Positions 25,712 to 34,620 of a DNA stretch of 64,000 nucleotides are shown here, piece after piece. Every line of letters begins with the position of its first letter. The first letter of the stretch is position 1. The notes under the pieces were generated by a model. It made no database searches and had not been told where the DNA came from. It saw nothing but the letters and a program-made list of their open reading frames with translations. The translations under genes were made by a program, and so were the position numbers. Source of the stretch: JABFSM01 sp963762545 (GTDB lineage: Bacteria > Gemmatimonadota > Gemmatimonadetes > Gemmatimonadales > GWC2-71-9); NCBI GenBank assembly GCA_963762545.1, contig CAVXLC010000002.1:868001-932000 (forward strand), read 5' to 3'.

Positions 25712-26425
25712 ATGCACTCCGTGCTCCTCGCGCCGGGCTCCATGGTGCCGGGCTCGACCGTGCCGCTGGACGAGGAGGAGCGGCATCACTTGCGGGTTCG
25801 GCGCGCCGCCGCCGGGGAGCGGGTGCGCCTGCTGGACGGAGCCGGGTCCGTGGGCGAGGGGCGCCTGGTCACGCTGGGCGGCGAGCTGGGCGTGGACATC
25901 GTGAGCGTGCGCGAGGTCCCCCTGCCGCCCGGCTTCATGCTCATCGTCGGGGCAGGGGACAAGGAGCGCTTCGGCTGGCTGGCGGAAAAGGCGGCCGAGC
26001 TGGGCGTGACCGTGCTGGCGCCGCTCAAGACCGAACGGACCCGGAGCGTCGCCGCCGGCATTCGTGAAGGCCACGTGGCGGCCCTTCAGCGGCGGGCCCG
26101 GCAGGCCATCAAGCAATCCGGCGCGGCATGGGAGCCGATGGTGATCGCCCCGGTGGATGTGAAGTTCGCCGGCACCCAGGGCGAGCCCGACTACCGCTGG
26201 TTGGCCGACGCCACCGGCGAACCCCCGCCGCAACTGCCGCCGGAGGTGCCGCTCGTCGTCGTGGTCGGTCCGGAGGGCGGCCTGGTGCCAGCCGAGCGGG
26301 AAGTGTTTCTCGAGGCCAAGTTCCGTCGGGTGCGGCTGGCGCCCGATCTGCTCCGCTTCGAAACCGCAGCCCTCGCCGCCGCGGCGGTAGTGGCCAGCCA
26401 GCGACCCCGGAGGCCGCATGAGTGA
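25712..26425 (+). CDS. rsmE: 16S rRNA (uracil1498-N3)-methyltransferase RsmE
   Basis: SPOUT-class methyltransferase for m3U1498. N-terminal PUA-like domain (LDEEERHHLRVRRAAAGERVRLLDG), then the SPOUT knot with KAAELGVTVLAPLKTERT, RRARQAIKQSGAAWEP, VVGPEGGLVPAEREVF and LLRFETAALAAAAV. 237 residues. The ATG is 2 bases after prmA, and the gene overlaps the HIT gene by 8 bases. Confidence 0.93.
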   Translation: MHSVLLAPGSMVPGSTVPLDEEERHHLRVRRAAAGERVRLLDGAGSVGEGRLVTLGGELGVDIVSVREVPLPPGFMLIVGAGDKERFGWLAEKAAELGVTVLAPLKTERTRSVAAGIREGHVAALQRRARQAIKQSGAAWEPMVIAPVDVKFAGTQGEPDYRWLADATGEPPPQLPPEVPLVVVVGPEGGLVPAEREVFLEAKFRRVRLAPDLLRFETAALAAAAVVASQRPRRPHE

Positions 26426-26765
26426 TTGCATCTTCTGTCGCATCGTGTCCGGCGAGATCCCCGCGCGGGAAGTCGCCCGCAGCGCGGATGCGGTGGCCTT
26501 TCACGACCTGAGCCCGCAGGCGCCGGTGCACGTCCTGGTGGTGCCGACCACCCACGTGACCAACGCAGCCGGCACCGACACCGAGGAAGGTGAACGGATC
26601 ATGGGCCGCACCATGCGGCTTGCGGTCCAGGTGGCCCGGCAGCTCGGTGTGAGCGACCGCGGCTTCCGGCTGGTGATGAACAGCGGTCCCGACGGTGGCC
26701 AGTCGGTCGGCCATCTCCATGTCCATGTACTGGGTGGCCGGGGGTTGAAATGGCCTCCGGGATGA
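26418..26765 (+). CDS. HIT-family (HinT-like) nucleotide-binding hydrolase
   Basis: Purine nucleoside phosphoramidase type. The metal-binding CIFCRIV (residues 4-10) at the N-terminus and the histidine triad HLHVHV preceded by GQSVG (about residues 96-106) are present. 115 residues, matching HinT. It ends the dnaJ-prmA-rsmE group; a 97-base gap then separates it from mutS2, probably with a promoter I could not place. Confidence 0.92.
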   Translation: MSDCIFCRIVSGEIPAREVARSADAVAFHDLSPQAPVHVLVVPTTHVTNAAGTDTEEGERIMGRTMRLAVQVARQLGVSDRGFRLVMNSGPDGGQSVGHLHVHVLGGRGLKWPPG

Positions 26766-26862
26766 CCGCCCTTGCCCCGGGGAATGGCATCGGCTATGTT
26801 GCAGCACGTCAAGTACTTAGGTCGTGTACCGGTGGGGGAGGGGTCGCGGTGATTGAGTTGCA

Positions 26863-29340
26863 ATGGAAGGGCCATCAGCCGGGATGACGTCCCCTGATGC
26901 GGTCGCAGAATCCAACGGGGTGTCGGCGCATCGGAGCGCCGGCACCCCGTTCCCATTACCCCCCGGGGCATCCGCCGCCGCGCTGGGCGTCCTGGAATTC
27001 AGCGCGGCCCTCGAGCTGGTCGCCGGGTTTGCCGCGGGTCCGCTGGGCGCGGACCGGGTCCGGGCGCGCCGCCCCGCGGACGACGCGGCGTGGATCGCGG
27101 GCGAGCTGGCGCCGGTGGCCGAGCTGCTGGGGCTCGGTGCCGAAGGCGGCGGGATCGACGTCGCGCCGGTGCCCCCGCTGGCGGGCGTGTTAGGAAGGCT
27201 CCGGCTCGAGGGCAGCGTGCTCGAGGGCCGCGAGCTCGCGGCGGTGCGGAAGACCCTCGCGGCGGCGCGGCCCGCCGCGGCCGAGCTCCGCCGCATCGAG
27301 CCGGCCGCCCCACGCGCCGCGATCCTCCGCGCCGCGGTACCCGAGCCCGCCATCGAGCGGCGGCTCGACCGTTCGGTGGACGATGAGGGTGAGCTGCTGG
27401 ACAGCGCGAGCCCCGCGCTGATGCGGGCCCGGCGCGAGGTCCACGCCGCGCGGGAGCGGCTGGTCAAGAAGCTGGAGGCGGTGCTCCACCACGGCGATGC
27501 CGCGTCCGGCGCGGCGGTGACGGTGCGCAACGGGCGGTACGTGATTCCGGTGCGCCGCGACGCGCGGAACCGCCCCGAGGGCATCGTCCACGACGAATCC
27601 GCCAGCGCCGGCACCCTGTTCGTCGAGCCGACCGCCGCCATCGAGCTGGGCAACGCGCTGCGCGCCGCGGTGGCCGACGCGGACCGCGAAGCGCTCCGGG
27701 TGATGCGCGACCTCACCGATCTGCTCCGTCCCCACACCGAGATGCTCCGGGACGCCCACGAGATGTGCGTCGCGCTCGACGACCTGCTCGCGCGGACCCG
27801 CTACGCCCGCTCGGTCCAGGCGGTGGTGCCCGCGGTGCGTGCGGCCGGGCAGGGCCTGGACTTGAAGGGCGCCCGCCATCCGCTGCTGCTGGGCCGGGGC
27901 GTCTCGGTGGTGCCGTTCGACCTGTCGCTCTCGGACGCGGAGCGCACCCTGCTCATCAGCGGCCCCAACACCGGCGGAAAGACCGTGCTCCTCAAGACGG
28001 TGGGCCTCGCGGCCGCCCTGGTGCAGAGCGGCATCGCGCCGCCGCTCTCGGACGGAAGCGCGCTGCCGGTGTTCGGCCGGTTCGCGGCGGACATCGGAGA
28101 CCACCAGTCCATCGCCGCCGATCTCTCGACCTTCAGCGCCCACCTGGCCACCCTGCGCGGCGTGCTGGAGCAGGCCGACGAAGCCACGCTGATCCTGATC
28201 GACGAGATCGGGAGCGGCACCGATCCCGCCGAAGGGGCGGCGCTCGCCGCCGCCGCGCTGCGTGACCTCACCCGCCGCGGCGCGCGCACCATCGCCACGA
28301 CGCATCTCGGCGCGCTCAAGGCGCTCGCGGCCCAAACCCCGGGCATCGTGAACGGCTCGCTGCAGTTCGACGCGCAGGAGCTGGCTCCGACCTATCGCTT
28401 CCAGAAGGGGATGCCGGGACGCTCCTACGGATTGGCCATCGCGCGGCGGCTGGGGATTCCGGCGCCGGTGCTCGCGGACGCGGAGAGCCGCGTGTCCGAC
28501 GCCGAGCGCTCCCTCGACGCGCTGCTCGAAGCGGCCGAGGCACGGGAACGCCGGCTCGCGGCGGACCAGGTCCTGCTCGCCGATCGTCTGGCCGACGCCG
28601 AACGGGAGCAGGCGCGCCTCGGCGCGGAAGCGGAGCAACAGCGAGCCCGCGAGGCGGCGCTCCGGGCGCGCGAGAAGGACGCGGAGCGGAAGGCCCGCGG
28701 CGAGGCGCGCCGGTTCCTGCTCGAAGCCCGCGAAAAGGTGGAGGCCGCGATCCGGGCGGCCGCCACCGCCGCCGACGAGCTGGCGGCCCGCGACGCCCGC
28801 CGCTCACTCGAGGATGCGATCAGGGCCGAGGGGCTGGCCCTCGAAGCGGTGGAGCCGGAGCCCGCCGGGGCCGGCGGCGCCGCGCCGCGGGTGGGGCAGC
28901 GGGTCCGGCTGGGGACCGGCGGCACCGGCGAGCTGCTGGAGCTGCGCGGGGACGGCAAGGCGGTCGTCATGGCGGGCGCGATGCGTCTGGTGGTGCCGGC
29001 GGATGGACTGACCCTGGTGCAAGGGGGTGCCGGGCACGCTGGCACCGACCCGGCAACCAGGCGTACCGACCTACCGACGTACCGACCTGCCGACAGCCCC
29101 AGCGAAATCGACCTCCGCGGCCTCCGCGGCGACGAGGCCGAGGCCGTCACCATCGCCGCGCTCGACGCGGCGATCCTGGCCGACCACCCCTATCTCCGGA
29201 TTATCCACGGCATGGGTACCGGCGTGGTGCGCGAGACGGTGCGACGGGTGCTGGCCGCCGACCGCCGGGTGCACAAGTTCGACTTCGCGCCGCGCAATCA
29301 GGGCGGCACCGGCGTGACCATCGCGGAGCTGGGCACGTGA
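26863..29340 (+). CDS. mutS2: Endonuclease MutS2
   Basis: MutS-related ATPase acting on recombination intermediates and collided ribosomes. Core domain, then Walker A GPNTGGKT (about residues 367-374), Walker B LILIDEIGSGTDPAEGAALA, and a long Arg/Ala/Glu coiled-coil (about 540-655). The C-terminal Smr domain (IDLRGLRGDEAEAV, then RIIHGMGTGVVRE, about 746-825) is the nuclease/RNA-binding unit. Between coiled coil and Smr lies a linker made partly by a tandem 8-base repeat. 825 residues. ATG 26863 gives the longest form; ATG 26884 is also possible and neither has a strong ribosome site. Confidence 0.93.
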   Translation: MEGPSAGMTSPDAVAESNGVSAHRSAGTPFPLPPGASAAALGVLEFSAALELVAGFAAGPLGADRVRARRPADDAAWIAGELAPVAELLGLGAEGGGIDVAPVPPLAGVLGRLRLEGSVLEGRELAAVRKTLAAARPAAAELRRIEPAAPRAAILRAAVPEPAIERRLDRSVDDEGELLDSASPALMRARREVHAARERLVKKLEAVLHHGDAASGAAVTVRNGRYVIPVRRDARNRPEGIVHDESASAGTLFVEPTAAIELGNALRAAVADADREALRVMRDLTDLLRPHTEMLRDAHEMCVALDDLLARTRYARSVQAVVPAVRAAGQGLDLKGARHPLLLGRGVSVVPFDLSLSDAERTLLISGPNTGGKTVLLKTVGLAAALVQSGIAPPLSDGSALPVFGRFAADIGDHQSIAADLSTFSAHLATLRGVLEQADEATLILIDEIGSGTDPAEGAALAAAALRDLTRRGARTIATTHLGALKALAAQTPGIVNGSLQFDAQELAPTYRFQKGMPGRSYGLAIARRLGIPAPVLADAESRVSDAERSLDALLEAAEARERRLAADQVLLADRLADAEREQARLGAEAEQQRAREAALRAREKDAERKARGEARRFLLEAREKVEAAIRAAATAADELAARDARRSLEDAIRAEGLALEAVEPEPAGAGGAAPRVGQRVRLGTGGTGELLELRGDGKAVVMAGAMRLVVPADGLTLVQGGAGHAGTDPATRRTDLPTYRPADSPSEIDLRGLRGDEAEAVTIAALDAAILADHPYLRIIHGMGTGVVRETVRRVLAADRRVHKFDFAPRNQGGTGVTIAELGT
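29064..29095 (+). repeat. Four tandem 8-base units inside mutS2
   Basis: The units are TACCGACC, TACCGACG, TACCGACC and TGCCGACA. Eight bases is not a multiple of three, so the array reads through all frames and encodes an Arg/Thr/Asp/Leu/Pro/Tyr-rich stretch (RTDLPTYRPADS) in the linker before the Smr domain. Its base pattern differs from the flanking codons, suggesting slippage or insertion of a simple-repeat element. Confidence 0.8.
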
Positions 29341-31175
29341 GCATGATCCCCGACGAGCTGATCGAGCAGATCCGCGAGAGCGCGGACCTGGTCGAAATCA
29401 TCGGCGAAGCGGTGCAGCTCAAACGCACCGGCGCCGACTACCGGGGCTGCTGTCCGTTCCACGGCGGGACCCACCGCAACTTCGCCGTGATCCCCAAGAA
29501 GGGGATGTACTACTGCTACGTGTGCCACGAGGCGGGTGACGTCTTCACCTACCTGATGAAGCGTCAGGGCATGGATTACCCCACCGCGGTGCGGGAGATC
29601 GCCCGGCGGGTCGGGATCGTGGTGCCGGAGCGCGGCGGCGGGCGGGACACGCCGGAAGACCGGCATCGCGAGAGTCTCTACGCGGCGGCGGCGGTCGCCC
29701 AGGAGTGGTTTGCCGCGCGGCTCCGGGAGGACGCCGAAGCCGCCCCGGCCCGCGCCTACCTGGCCGACCGTGAAATCCCGCCGGAGATCGCGGGGGAGCA
29801 CGGCCTGGGCTACGCGCCGCGCGGCTCGGCTTTTTCCGACGCCATGAAGCAGCTCGGCATCGAGGAGAAGATCCTGCTGGAAGCGGGTCTCCTGATGCGC
29901 CGCGACGACGGTACCGTGAGCCCCCGGTTTCGCGGCCGGCTGCTCTTCCCGATCCGGGATCTGCGCGGACGAGTGGTCGCGTTCGGCGGGCGCATCCTCG
30001 GACCCGGCGAGCCCAAGTATCTCAACTCGCCCGAGAGCCCGATCTTTCACAAGGGCTCCATGCTGTACAACCTCCACGACGCCAAGCAGGCCATCCGCCG
30101 GGAGGAGGCGGTGATCCTGGTGGAGGGCTACTTCGACGTGCTCCGACTGGTGATGGCCGGCATCGATCACGTGGTGGCGCCGCTGGGCACCGGGCTCACC
30201 GCCGATCAGGCGACGCTGCTCCGGCGCTTCGCGCCGGTGGCCCTGCTGCTCTACGACAGCGACGGGCCGGGACTGGTGGCCACCTTCCGCGCGGCCGACG
30301 AGCTCCTCCGCCACAAGGTGCGTGTCAAGGTGGCCACCATGCCCGAAGGCGAGGATCCCGACACCCTGGTCCGGAAGGGCGGGGCGGCGGCGCTGGCGGT
30401 GATCCTCCGGGACGCGGTGGACGTGCTGGACCGCAAGATCCAGCTCCTGGAACGCAAGGGATGGTTCGAAGGACTGGAGCACCGCCGGGAAGCGCTCGAC
30501 AAGCTGCTCCCCACCGCCCGGGCGGCCGCCGATCCCATCGCGCGCGATCTGTACCTCGCGCGGATCTCCGAGCGCACCGGCGTCTCCCGGGCGGTGCTGG
30601 AGCAGGAGCTCGCCAGCCGCCCCGACCCGAGGCCGGCCGGCCCGGCGGAGCCACCGGCCTCCTCCGCCGGCCCGTCGGTGCGTCCCGCCGGCGCCGCGAG
30701 GCCCCGGATTCCGGGCGCCCCGCTCGAGGAGCAGCTGCTGCGCACCCTGCTCGCGTCGCCCGCCTGGCTGGACCGGGCCCGCCAGGAAGTCCCGCCCGAC
30801 ACCTTCGAAGTCCCGACCTACCGGGAGATCTTCGACGCCCTCCTGGCGCTTCCCGAGGGCGCCGGGCCGGGCGCGGCGGCCGAACGGCTGTCGCCCCGGG
30901 CGCAGGAAGCGATGCAGCGGCTCCTGCAGCAGGCCGCGGATGCCATCGCCGCGGAAATGAATTTCGACGACGAGTACGTCGGCGCCCTCACCGGGCTCCG
31001 GTCGCGCTCGCTCGCACGCACGCTCGCGCCGGTGTCGGCGGTGACCGAACGGCAAACTCAATTGAAACAGCTTCCACCCGAAGAGAGGACCCGCATTGTC
31101 TTCCGAAACCAAGCCGAAAAAGCGCGCCGCGGCGCTCAAGGTCGCCCCGGCCCCGATCACTCCCAGCATCCTTGA
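29337..31175 (+). CDS. dnaG: DNA primase DnaG
   Basis: Makes RNA primers at the replication fork. The CHC2 zinc finger is C39-P-F-H42 with C60-Y-V-C63, then the RNA polymerase core (IPPEIAGEHGLGYAPRGSAF, GRLLFPIRDLRGRVVAFGGR) and the TOPRIM domain (VILVEGYFDVLRL at about 258, LLLYDSDGPG at about 303). The C-terminal DnaB-interacting helices follow an Ala/Pro-rich linker at about 430-455. 612 residues. GTG start overlaps the mutS2 stop. The sigma-70 gene often found next to dnaG is not here. Confidence 0.95.
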   Translation: MSMIPDELIEQIRESADLVEIIGEAVQLKRTGADYRGCCPFHGGTHRNFAVIPKKGMYYCYVCHEAGDVFTYLMKRQGMDYPTAVREIARRVGIVVPERGGGRDTPEDRHRESLYAAAAVAQEWFAARLREDAEAAPARAYLADREIPPEIAGEHGLGYAPRGSAFSDAMKQLGIEEKILLEAGLLMRRDDGTVSPRFRGRLLFPIRDLRGRVVAFGGRILGPGEPKYLNSPESPIFHKGSMLYNLHDAKQAIRREEAVILVEGYFDVLRLVMAGIDHVVAPLGTGLTADQATLLRRFAPVALLLYDSDGPGLVATFRAADELLRHKVRVKVATMPEGEDPDTLVRKGGAAALAVILRDAVDVLDRKIQLLERKGWFEGLEHRREALDKLLPTARAAADPIARDLYLARISERTGVSRAVLEQELASRPDPRPAGPAEPPASSAGPSVRPAGAARPRIPGAPLEEQLLRTLLASPAWLDRARQEVPPDTFEVPTYREIFDALLALPEGAGPGAAAERLSPRAQEAMQRLLQQAADAIAAEMNFDDEYVGALTGLRSRSLARTLAPVSAVTERQTQLKQLPPEERTRIVFRNQAEKARRGAQGRPGPDHSQHP

Positions 31176-31182
31176 GGTATCA

Positions 31183-31893
31183 ATGCATCCGGATTTGGAA
31201 AAGCTGCTCGATCTGCAGGCGAAGGACCTGATTCTTCTCGCCACCGATGTCCGGCTCAAGGGGATCGCGGACGAGATCGCCGGCCTCGACGCCGCGCTGG
31301 AGCGGGCCCGGACCGAGGTGGACGCGGCCCGGCGCCGCCTGGCGGAGGGCACCACGCGACGCGAGGAGCTGGAGAAGGTGATCGAGTCGCAGCGCGTCCT
31401 CCAGGAAAAACGCCGGACCCGTATCGAGCAGGTCAAGACCGCCCGCGAGGTGCAGGCGCTGATGACCGAGCTCGACGCGGCGCGCCAGACCCTGGCCCGC
31501 CAGGAGAGCGACTGGGTCAAGGCCGCCGAGGCCAGCCAGGCGCAGGACACCGCCGTCGCGGAAGCCGAGCAGCGGCTCCTGGCGCTCGAAACCGACCAGG
31601 GTGGCGAGCGCGGCCGGCTCGACCAGGCCCGGCACGAGGCCGAAGCCGAGCGCGAGGAAGCCCGCCAGGCGCGCGACGCCAGCGCCGCCGGGGTCGAGCG
31701 AACGCTGCGCATGCGCTACGACCGGCTCTGGACCTCCCGCACCACCACCGTGGTGGTGCCGCTCCGCGGCGATGCGTGCGGTGCCTGCCATACGGCGGTG
31801 CCCCGCAACCGGCGGAGTCAGATCCGCGCCGGCACCCACATCGATGCGTGCGAAGGCTGCGGCGTGATTCTCTACCCGGCCGAAAGCGAGTGA
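31183..31893 (+). CDS. Coiled-coil protein with C4 zinc ribbon (zf-RING_7 / CT398-like family)
   Basis: The product starts MHPDLEKLLDLQAKDLILLA and forms a long helical hairpin, residues 5-185, rich in Glu/Arg/Ala. It ends in a zinc ribbon with CGACHTAVP and CEGCG. Members of this family are common and poorly characterised; some have been linked to RNA or nucleic-acid metabolism. The chosen ATG 31183 has GAGG upstream and gives the family length (236 residues). TTG 31096, with GAGAGGA upstream, would add 29 residues and overlap dnaG by 80 bases. The gene lies between dnaG and recJ. Confidence 0.8.
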   Translation: MHPDLEKLLDLQAKDLILLATDVRLKGIADEIAGLDAALERARTEVDAARRRLAEGTTRREELEKVIESQRVLQEKRRTRIEQVKTAREVQALMTELDAARQTLARQESDWVKAAEASQAQDTAVAEAEQRLLALETDQGGERGRLDQARHEAEAEREEARQARDASAAGVERTLRMRYDRLWTSRTTTVVVPLRGDACGACHTAVPRNRRSQIRAGTHIDACEGCGVILYPAESE

Positions 31894-33626
31894 TGACGGT
31901 TCCGCTGCCGCGCTGGGTGCTGGAACCGGCCCCCGACGAGGGGACGGTTCGCGCGCTCGCGACGGAGCTGGGTGTGCCGGAACCGCTGGCCGCGCTGCTG
32001 CTCCAGCGGGGCTATACCCGGGTTGAGGACGCCCGCGCTTTCCTCCGGCCCGCGCTCGACCGGCTGGGCGATCCCTTTTCCCTCAGGGGAATGCGCCAGG
32101 CCGTCGACGCCATCGCGGCGGCGAAGGCGCGGGGAGAGCTCATCCTGGTCCACGGCGACTACGATGTCGACGGCCAGTGCGCCTCGGCCCTCCTCACCCG
32201 CGCGCTCCGGATCGGCGGCGCCCGTGCCGAGGCCTTCGTTCCCCACCGCCTGCGCGACGGATACGATTTCGGCCCCGCGGGGCTGGCCTACGCCCGCTCC
32301 ATCGGCGCCGGTCTGATCCTGACCTGCGACTGCGGCATCACCGCCGTGGATACCGTGGCCGAGGCCGAGGCGAGCGGCATCCGCGTGGTGGTGACCGATC
32401 ACCACCTTCCCGGGCCGGCACTCCCCCCCGCCACGGCCGTGGTGGATCCGCAGCAGCCCGGAGACGAGTCCGGCCTGGGTACGTTGTGCGGCACCGGCAT
32501 CGCCTTCAAGCTGGTGCAGGCTCTGGTCGGGGCCCTGGGACTGCCCCCGTCCCTGCCGTTTCACCTGCTCGACTACGTGGCACTGGCCACCGTCGCGGAC
32601 GTGGTGCCGCTCGTCGGCGAGAATCGAATCCTGGTCCGGCACGGTCTCCGCCTGCTCCGGACCACCCGCTGGGCCGGGTTGCGCGCCTTGATCGAATCGA
32701 GCGGGCTCGCCGGGGGAGAGCTGCGCGCCGGGCAGGTCGGATTCATTCTCGCGCCGCGCCTCAACGCCGCCGGCCGCATCGGGGAGTCCTCCGACGGCCT
32801 TCGGCTCCTCCTCACCGACGATCCCGACGAGGCCCGTGCGCTGGCCCAGCGGCTCGAGCGCCTCAACACCGAGCGTCAGGGGCTCGATCAGCGGATTCTC
32901 GACGAGGCCATCGCCCAGGTGGAAGCGGCCGGCGGCCTGGAGCGCCGCTGCGGCATCGTGCTGGGCTCGGAAGACTGGCACCCCGGCGTCGTCGGGATCG
33001 TGGCGTCGCGGGTCGTCGAACGCTACGGGCGCCCGGCGTTTCTGGTGGGCTTCGACGGTGCGATGGGCAAGGGCTCCGGACGGAGCATCTCCCGGTTCGA
33101 CCTGCACGGCGCGTTGGGGCACTGCGGCGACCTGCTGGAGCGCTACGGCGGCCATCGCATGGCCGCCGGCATCACGGTGCGCCGCGAGCGCTTCGAGGAA
33201 TTCCGGGCCCGGTTCGAAAGCGTCGCGGCCGAGCAGCTGGCGCCGGAAGACCTGGGACCCGAACAGCGAGTGGATATCGAAATTCCTCTCGCCGTGGCCA
33301 CCGACCAGCTGGAGCGGTTGATCCGCCACCTCGAGCCGTGCGGCATGGGCAATCCGGCCCCGGTCTTCGGCGTGCGCGGCGTGGGCCTCACCGCCCGGCA
33401 GCGGGTCGGCGCCAACCATCTCCGGGGCACGCTCCTGGGTCCCGACGGCTCGCTGGGCGCCATCGCCTTCCGCATGGCGGACCGGGTCGAGGAGCTCGGC
33501 GAGGGCCCGGTGGACGCCACCTTCCGGCTCGAGTTGAACGAATTCCGCGGCCAGAGCTCACTCCAGGCCCGGGTGCTCTCGCTGACGCCGCACGCCGTGG
33601 GCGCAGGAGCGGGCGGTGCGCGGTGA
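31893..33626 (+). CDS. recJ: Single-stranded-DNA-specific exonuclease RecJ
   Basis: 5'-3' ssDNA exonuclease in recombination and mismatch repair. DHH-family motifs are in order: VHGDYDVDGQCASALL (motif I, about residue 90), CDCGI (about 148), TDHH (about 168), then DHHA1 with GSEDWHPGVVGIVASRV, the block around GKGSGRSISRFDL, and GGHRMAAGI. The C-terminal OB domain follows. 577 residues. The ATG overlaps the preceding stop by one base. Confidence 0.95.
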   Translation: MTVPLPRWVLEPAPDEGTVRALATELGVPEPLAALLLQRGYTRVEDARAFLRPALDRLGDPFSLRGMRQAVDAIAAAKARGELILVHGDYDVDGQCASALLTRALRIGGARAEAFVPHRLRDGYDFGPAGLAYARSIGAGLILTCDCGITAVDTVAEAEASGIRVVVTDHHLPGPALPPATAVVDPQQPGDESGLGTLCGTGIAFKLVQALVGALGLPPSLPFHLLDYVALATVADVVPLVGENRILVRHGLRLLRTTRWAGLRALIESSGLAGGELRAGQVGFILAPRLNAAGRIGESSDGLRLLLTDDPDEARALAQRLERLNTERQGLDQRILDEAIAQVEAAGGLERRCGIVLGSEDWHPGVVGIVASRVVERYGRPAFLVGFDGAMGKGSGRSISRFDLHGALGHCGDLLERYGGHRMAAGITVRRERFEEFRARFESVAAEQLAPEDLGPEQRVDIEIPLAVATDQLERLIRHLEPCGMGNPAPVFGVRGVGLTARQRVGANHLRGTLLGPDGSLGAIAFRMADRVEELGEGPVDATFRLELNEFRGQSSLQARVLSLTPHAVGAGAGGAR

Positions 33627-34141
33627 CCCGGATCATCGCCGGGGAATTCCGGGGCCGCCGGCTTCAGGTGCCCGCCGATTCACGGGTGCGGCCCACCGCG
33701 GACCGGGTGCGGGAGGCCTGGATGAGCATTCTGGGTGAACGCCTGGCCGGCGCCCGGGTGCTGGACCTCTTTGCCGGCAGCGGGGCGCTGGGGCTGGAAG
33801 CCCTCTCGCGGGGAGCGGTCCACGCCGCGTTCGTCGAGCTCGCCGCGCCGTCGCTCGCTGCCATCCGGACCAACGTGGACGCCCTGGGCGTCGCCGACCG
33901 GGTCACGCTGCACCGGGGCGATGCGATGCGCTTCGTCGAGCGCCTGGCGCCCGATGCCTTCGATATCGTCATCGCCGACCCGCCCTACAGCATCCCCTTC
34001 GCCGAGCGCCTGGTGGAGGCGTTCCGCGCCCGGCCGTTCACCCGGCTCCTGACCGTCGAGCACCCGGTGCAGATGACGGTCGGCGGCGACGAAACCCGGC
34101 GCTACGGCGACATCGCCCTTACCTTCTGTCACGCCCCATGA
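33623..34141 (+). CDS. rsmD: 16S rRNA (guanine966-N2)-methyltransferase RsmD
   Basis: Methylates G966 of 16S rRNA. IIAGEFRGRRLQVP at the N-terminus, RPTADRVREAWMSIL, SAM-binding VLDLFAGSGALGLEALSRGA, and the catalytic IADPPYSIPF (DPPY at about residues 116-119). 172 residues. The GTG overlaps the recJ stop. rsmD followed by coaD is a widespread bacterial pair. Confidence 0.94.
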   Translation: MTRIIAGEFRGRRLQVPADSRVRPTADRVREAWMSILGERLAGARVLDLFAGSGALGLEALSRGAVHAAFVELAAPSLAAIRTNVDALGVADRVTLHRGDAMRFVERLAPDAFDIVIADPPYSIPFAERLVEAFRARPFTRLLTVEHPVQMTVGGDETRRYGDIALTFCHAP

Positions 34142-34620
34142 CCCGCATCGCCCTCTACCCCGGCTCCTTCGATCCGCCCACCCGCGGGCACGAGGACCTG
34201 ATCCGGCGGAGCCTGTTCCTCGCCGACCGGGTCATCGTGGCCGTGGCGGTGAACGCCGCCAAGCAGCCGCTGTTCACGCCGGAGGAGCGGCTGGACATGC
34301 TCCGGCTCACCGTGGGCCAGGATCCCCGCATCGGGTTCGAGTCCTTTCAGGGTCTGGTGGCCGACTTTGCCCGCGCGGTCGGCGCCGGCGTCCTGGTGCG
34401 CGGGCTCCGCGCGGTCGGCGACTTCGAATACGAATTCCAGATGGCGCTGATGAACCGGCAGCTCAATCCCGGCCTCGAGACGGTATTCCTGGTGCCGGCG
34501 CAAGGGCTCTCCTACATCAGCTCGAGCCTGGTGCGCGAGGTGGCCCGGTATGGAGGAGACGTGAGCGCGCTGGTTCACCCCGGTGTGGTCGACGCGCTCA
34601 AACGCCGCTTTCGACCGTGA
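34138..34620 (+). CDS. coaD: Phosphopantetheine adenylyltransferase CoaD
   Basis: Fourth step of coenzyme A synthesis: ATP plus 4'-phosphopantetheine gives dephospho-CoA. YPGSFDPPTRGHEDLIRR contains the T/H-x-G-H nucleotide-binding motif (about residues 15-18). VRGLRAVGDFEYEFQMALMN and YISSSLVREVA are also present. 160 residues, full length. It overlaps rsmD and the next gene by 4 bases each. Confidence 0.95.
   Translation: MTRIALYPGSFDPPTRGHEDLIRRSLFLADRVIVAVAVNAAKQPLFTPEERLDMLRLTVGQDPRIGFESFQGLVADFARAVGAGVLVRGLRAVGDFEYEFQMALMNRQLNPGLETVFLVPAQGLSYISSSLVREVARYGGDVSALVHPGVVDALKRRFRP

Noticed and set aside
31096..31893. Longer form of the zinc-ribbon protein from TTG 31096
   Set aside because: It would overlap dnaG by 80 bases; ATG 31183 has a ribosome site and gives the family length. 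It remains possible.
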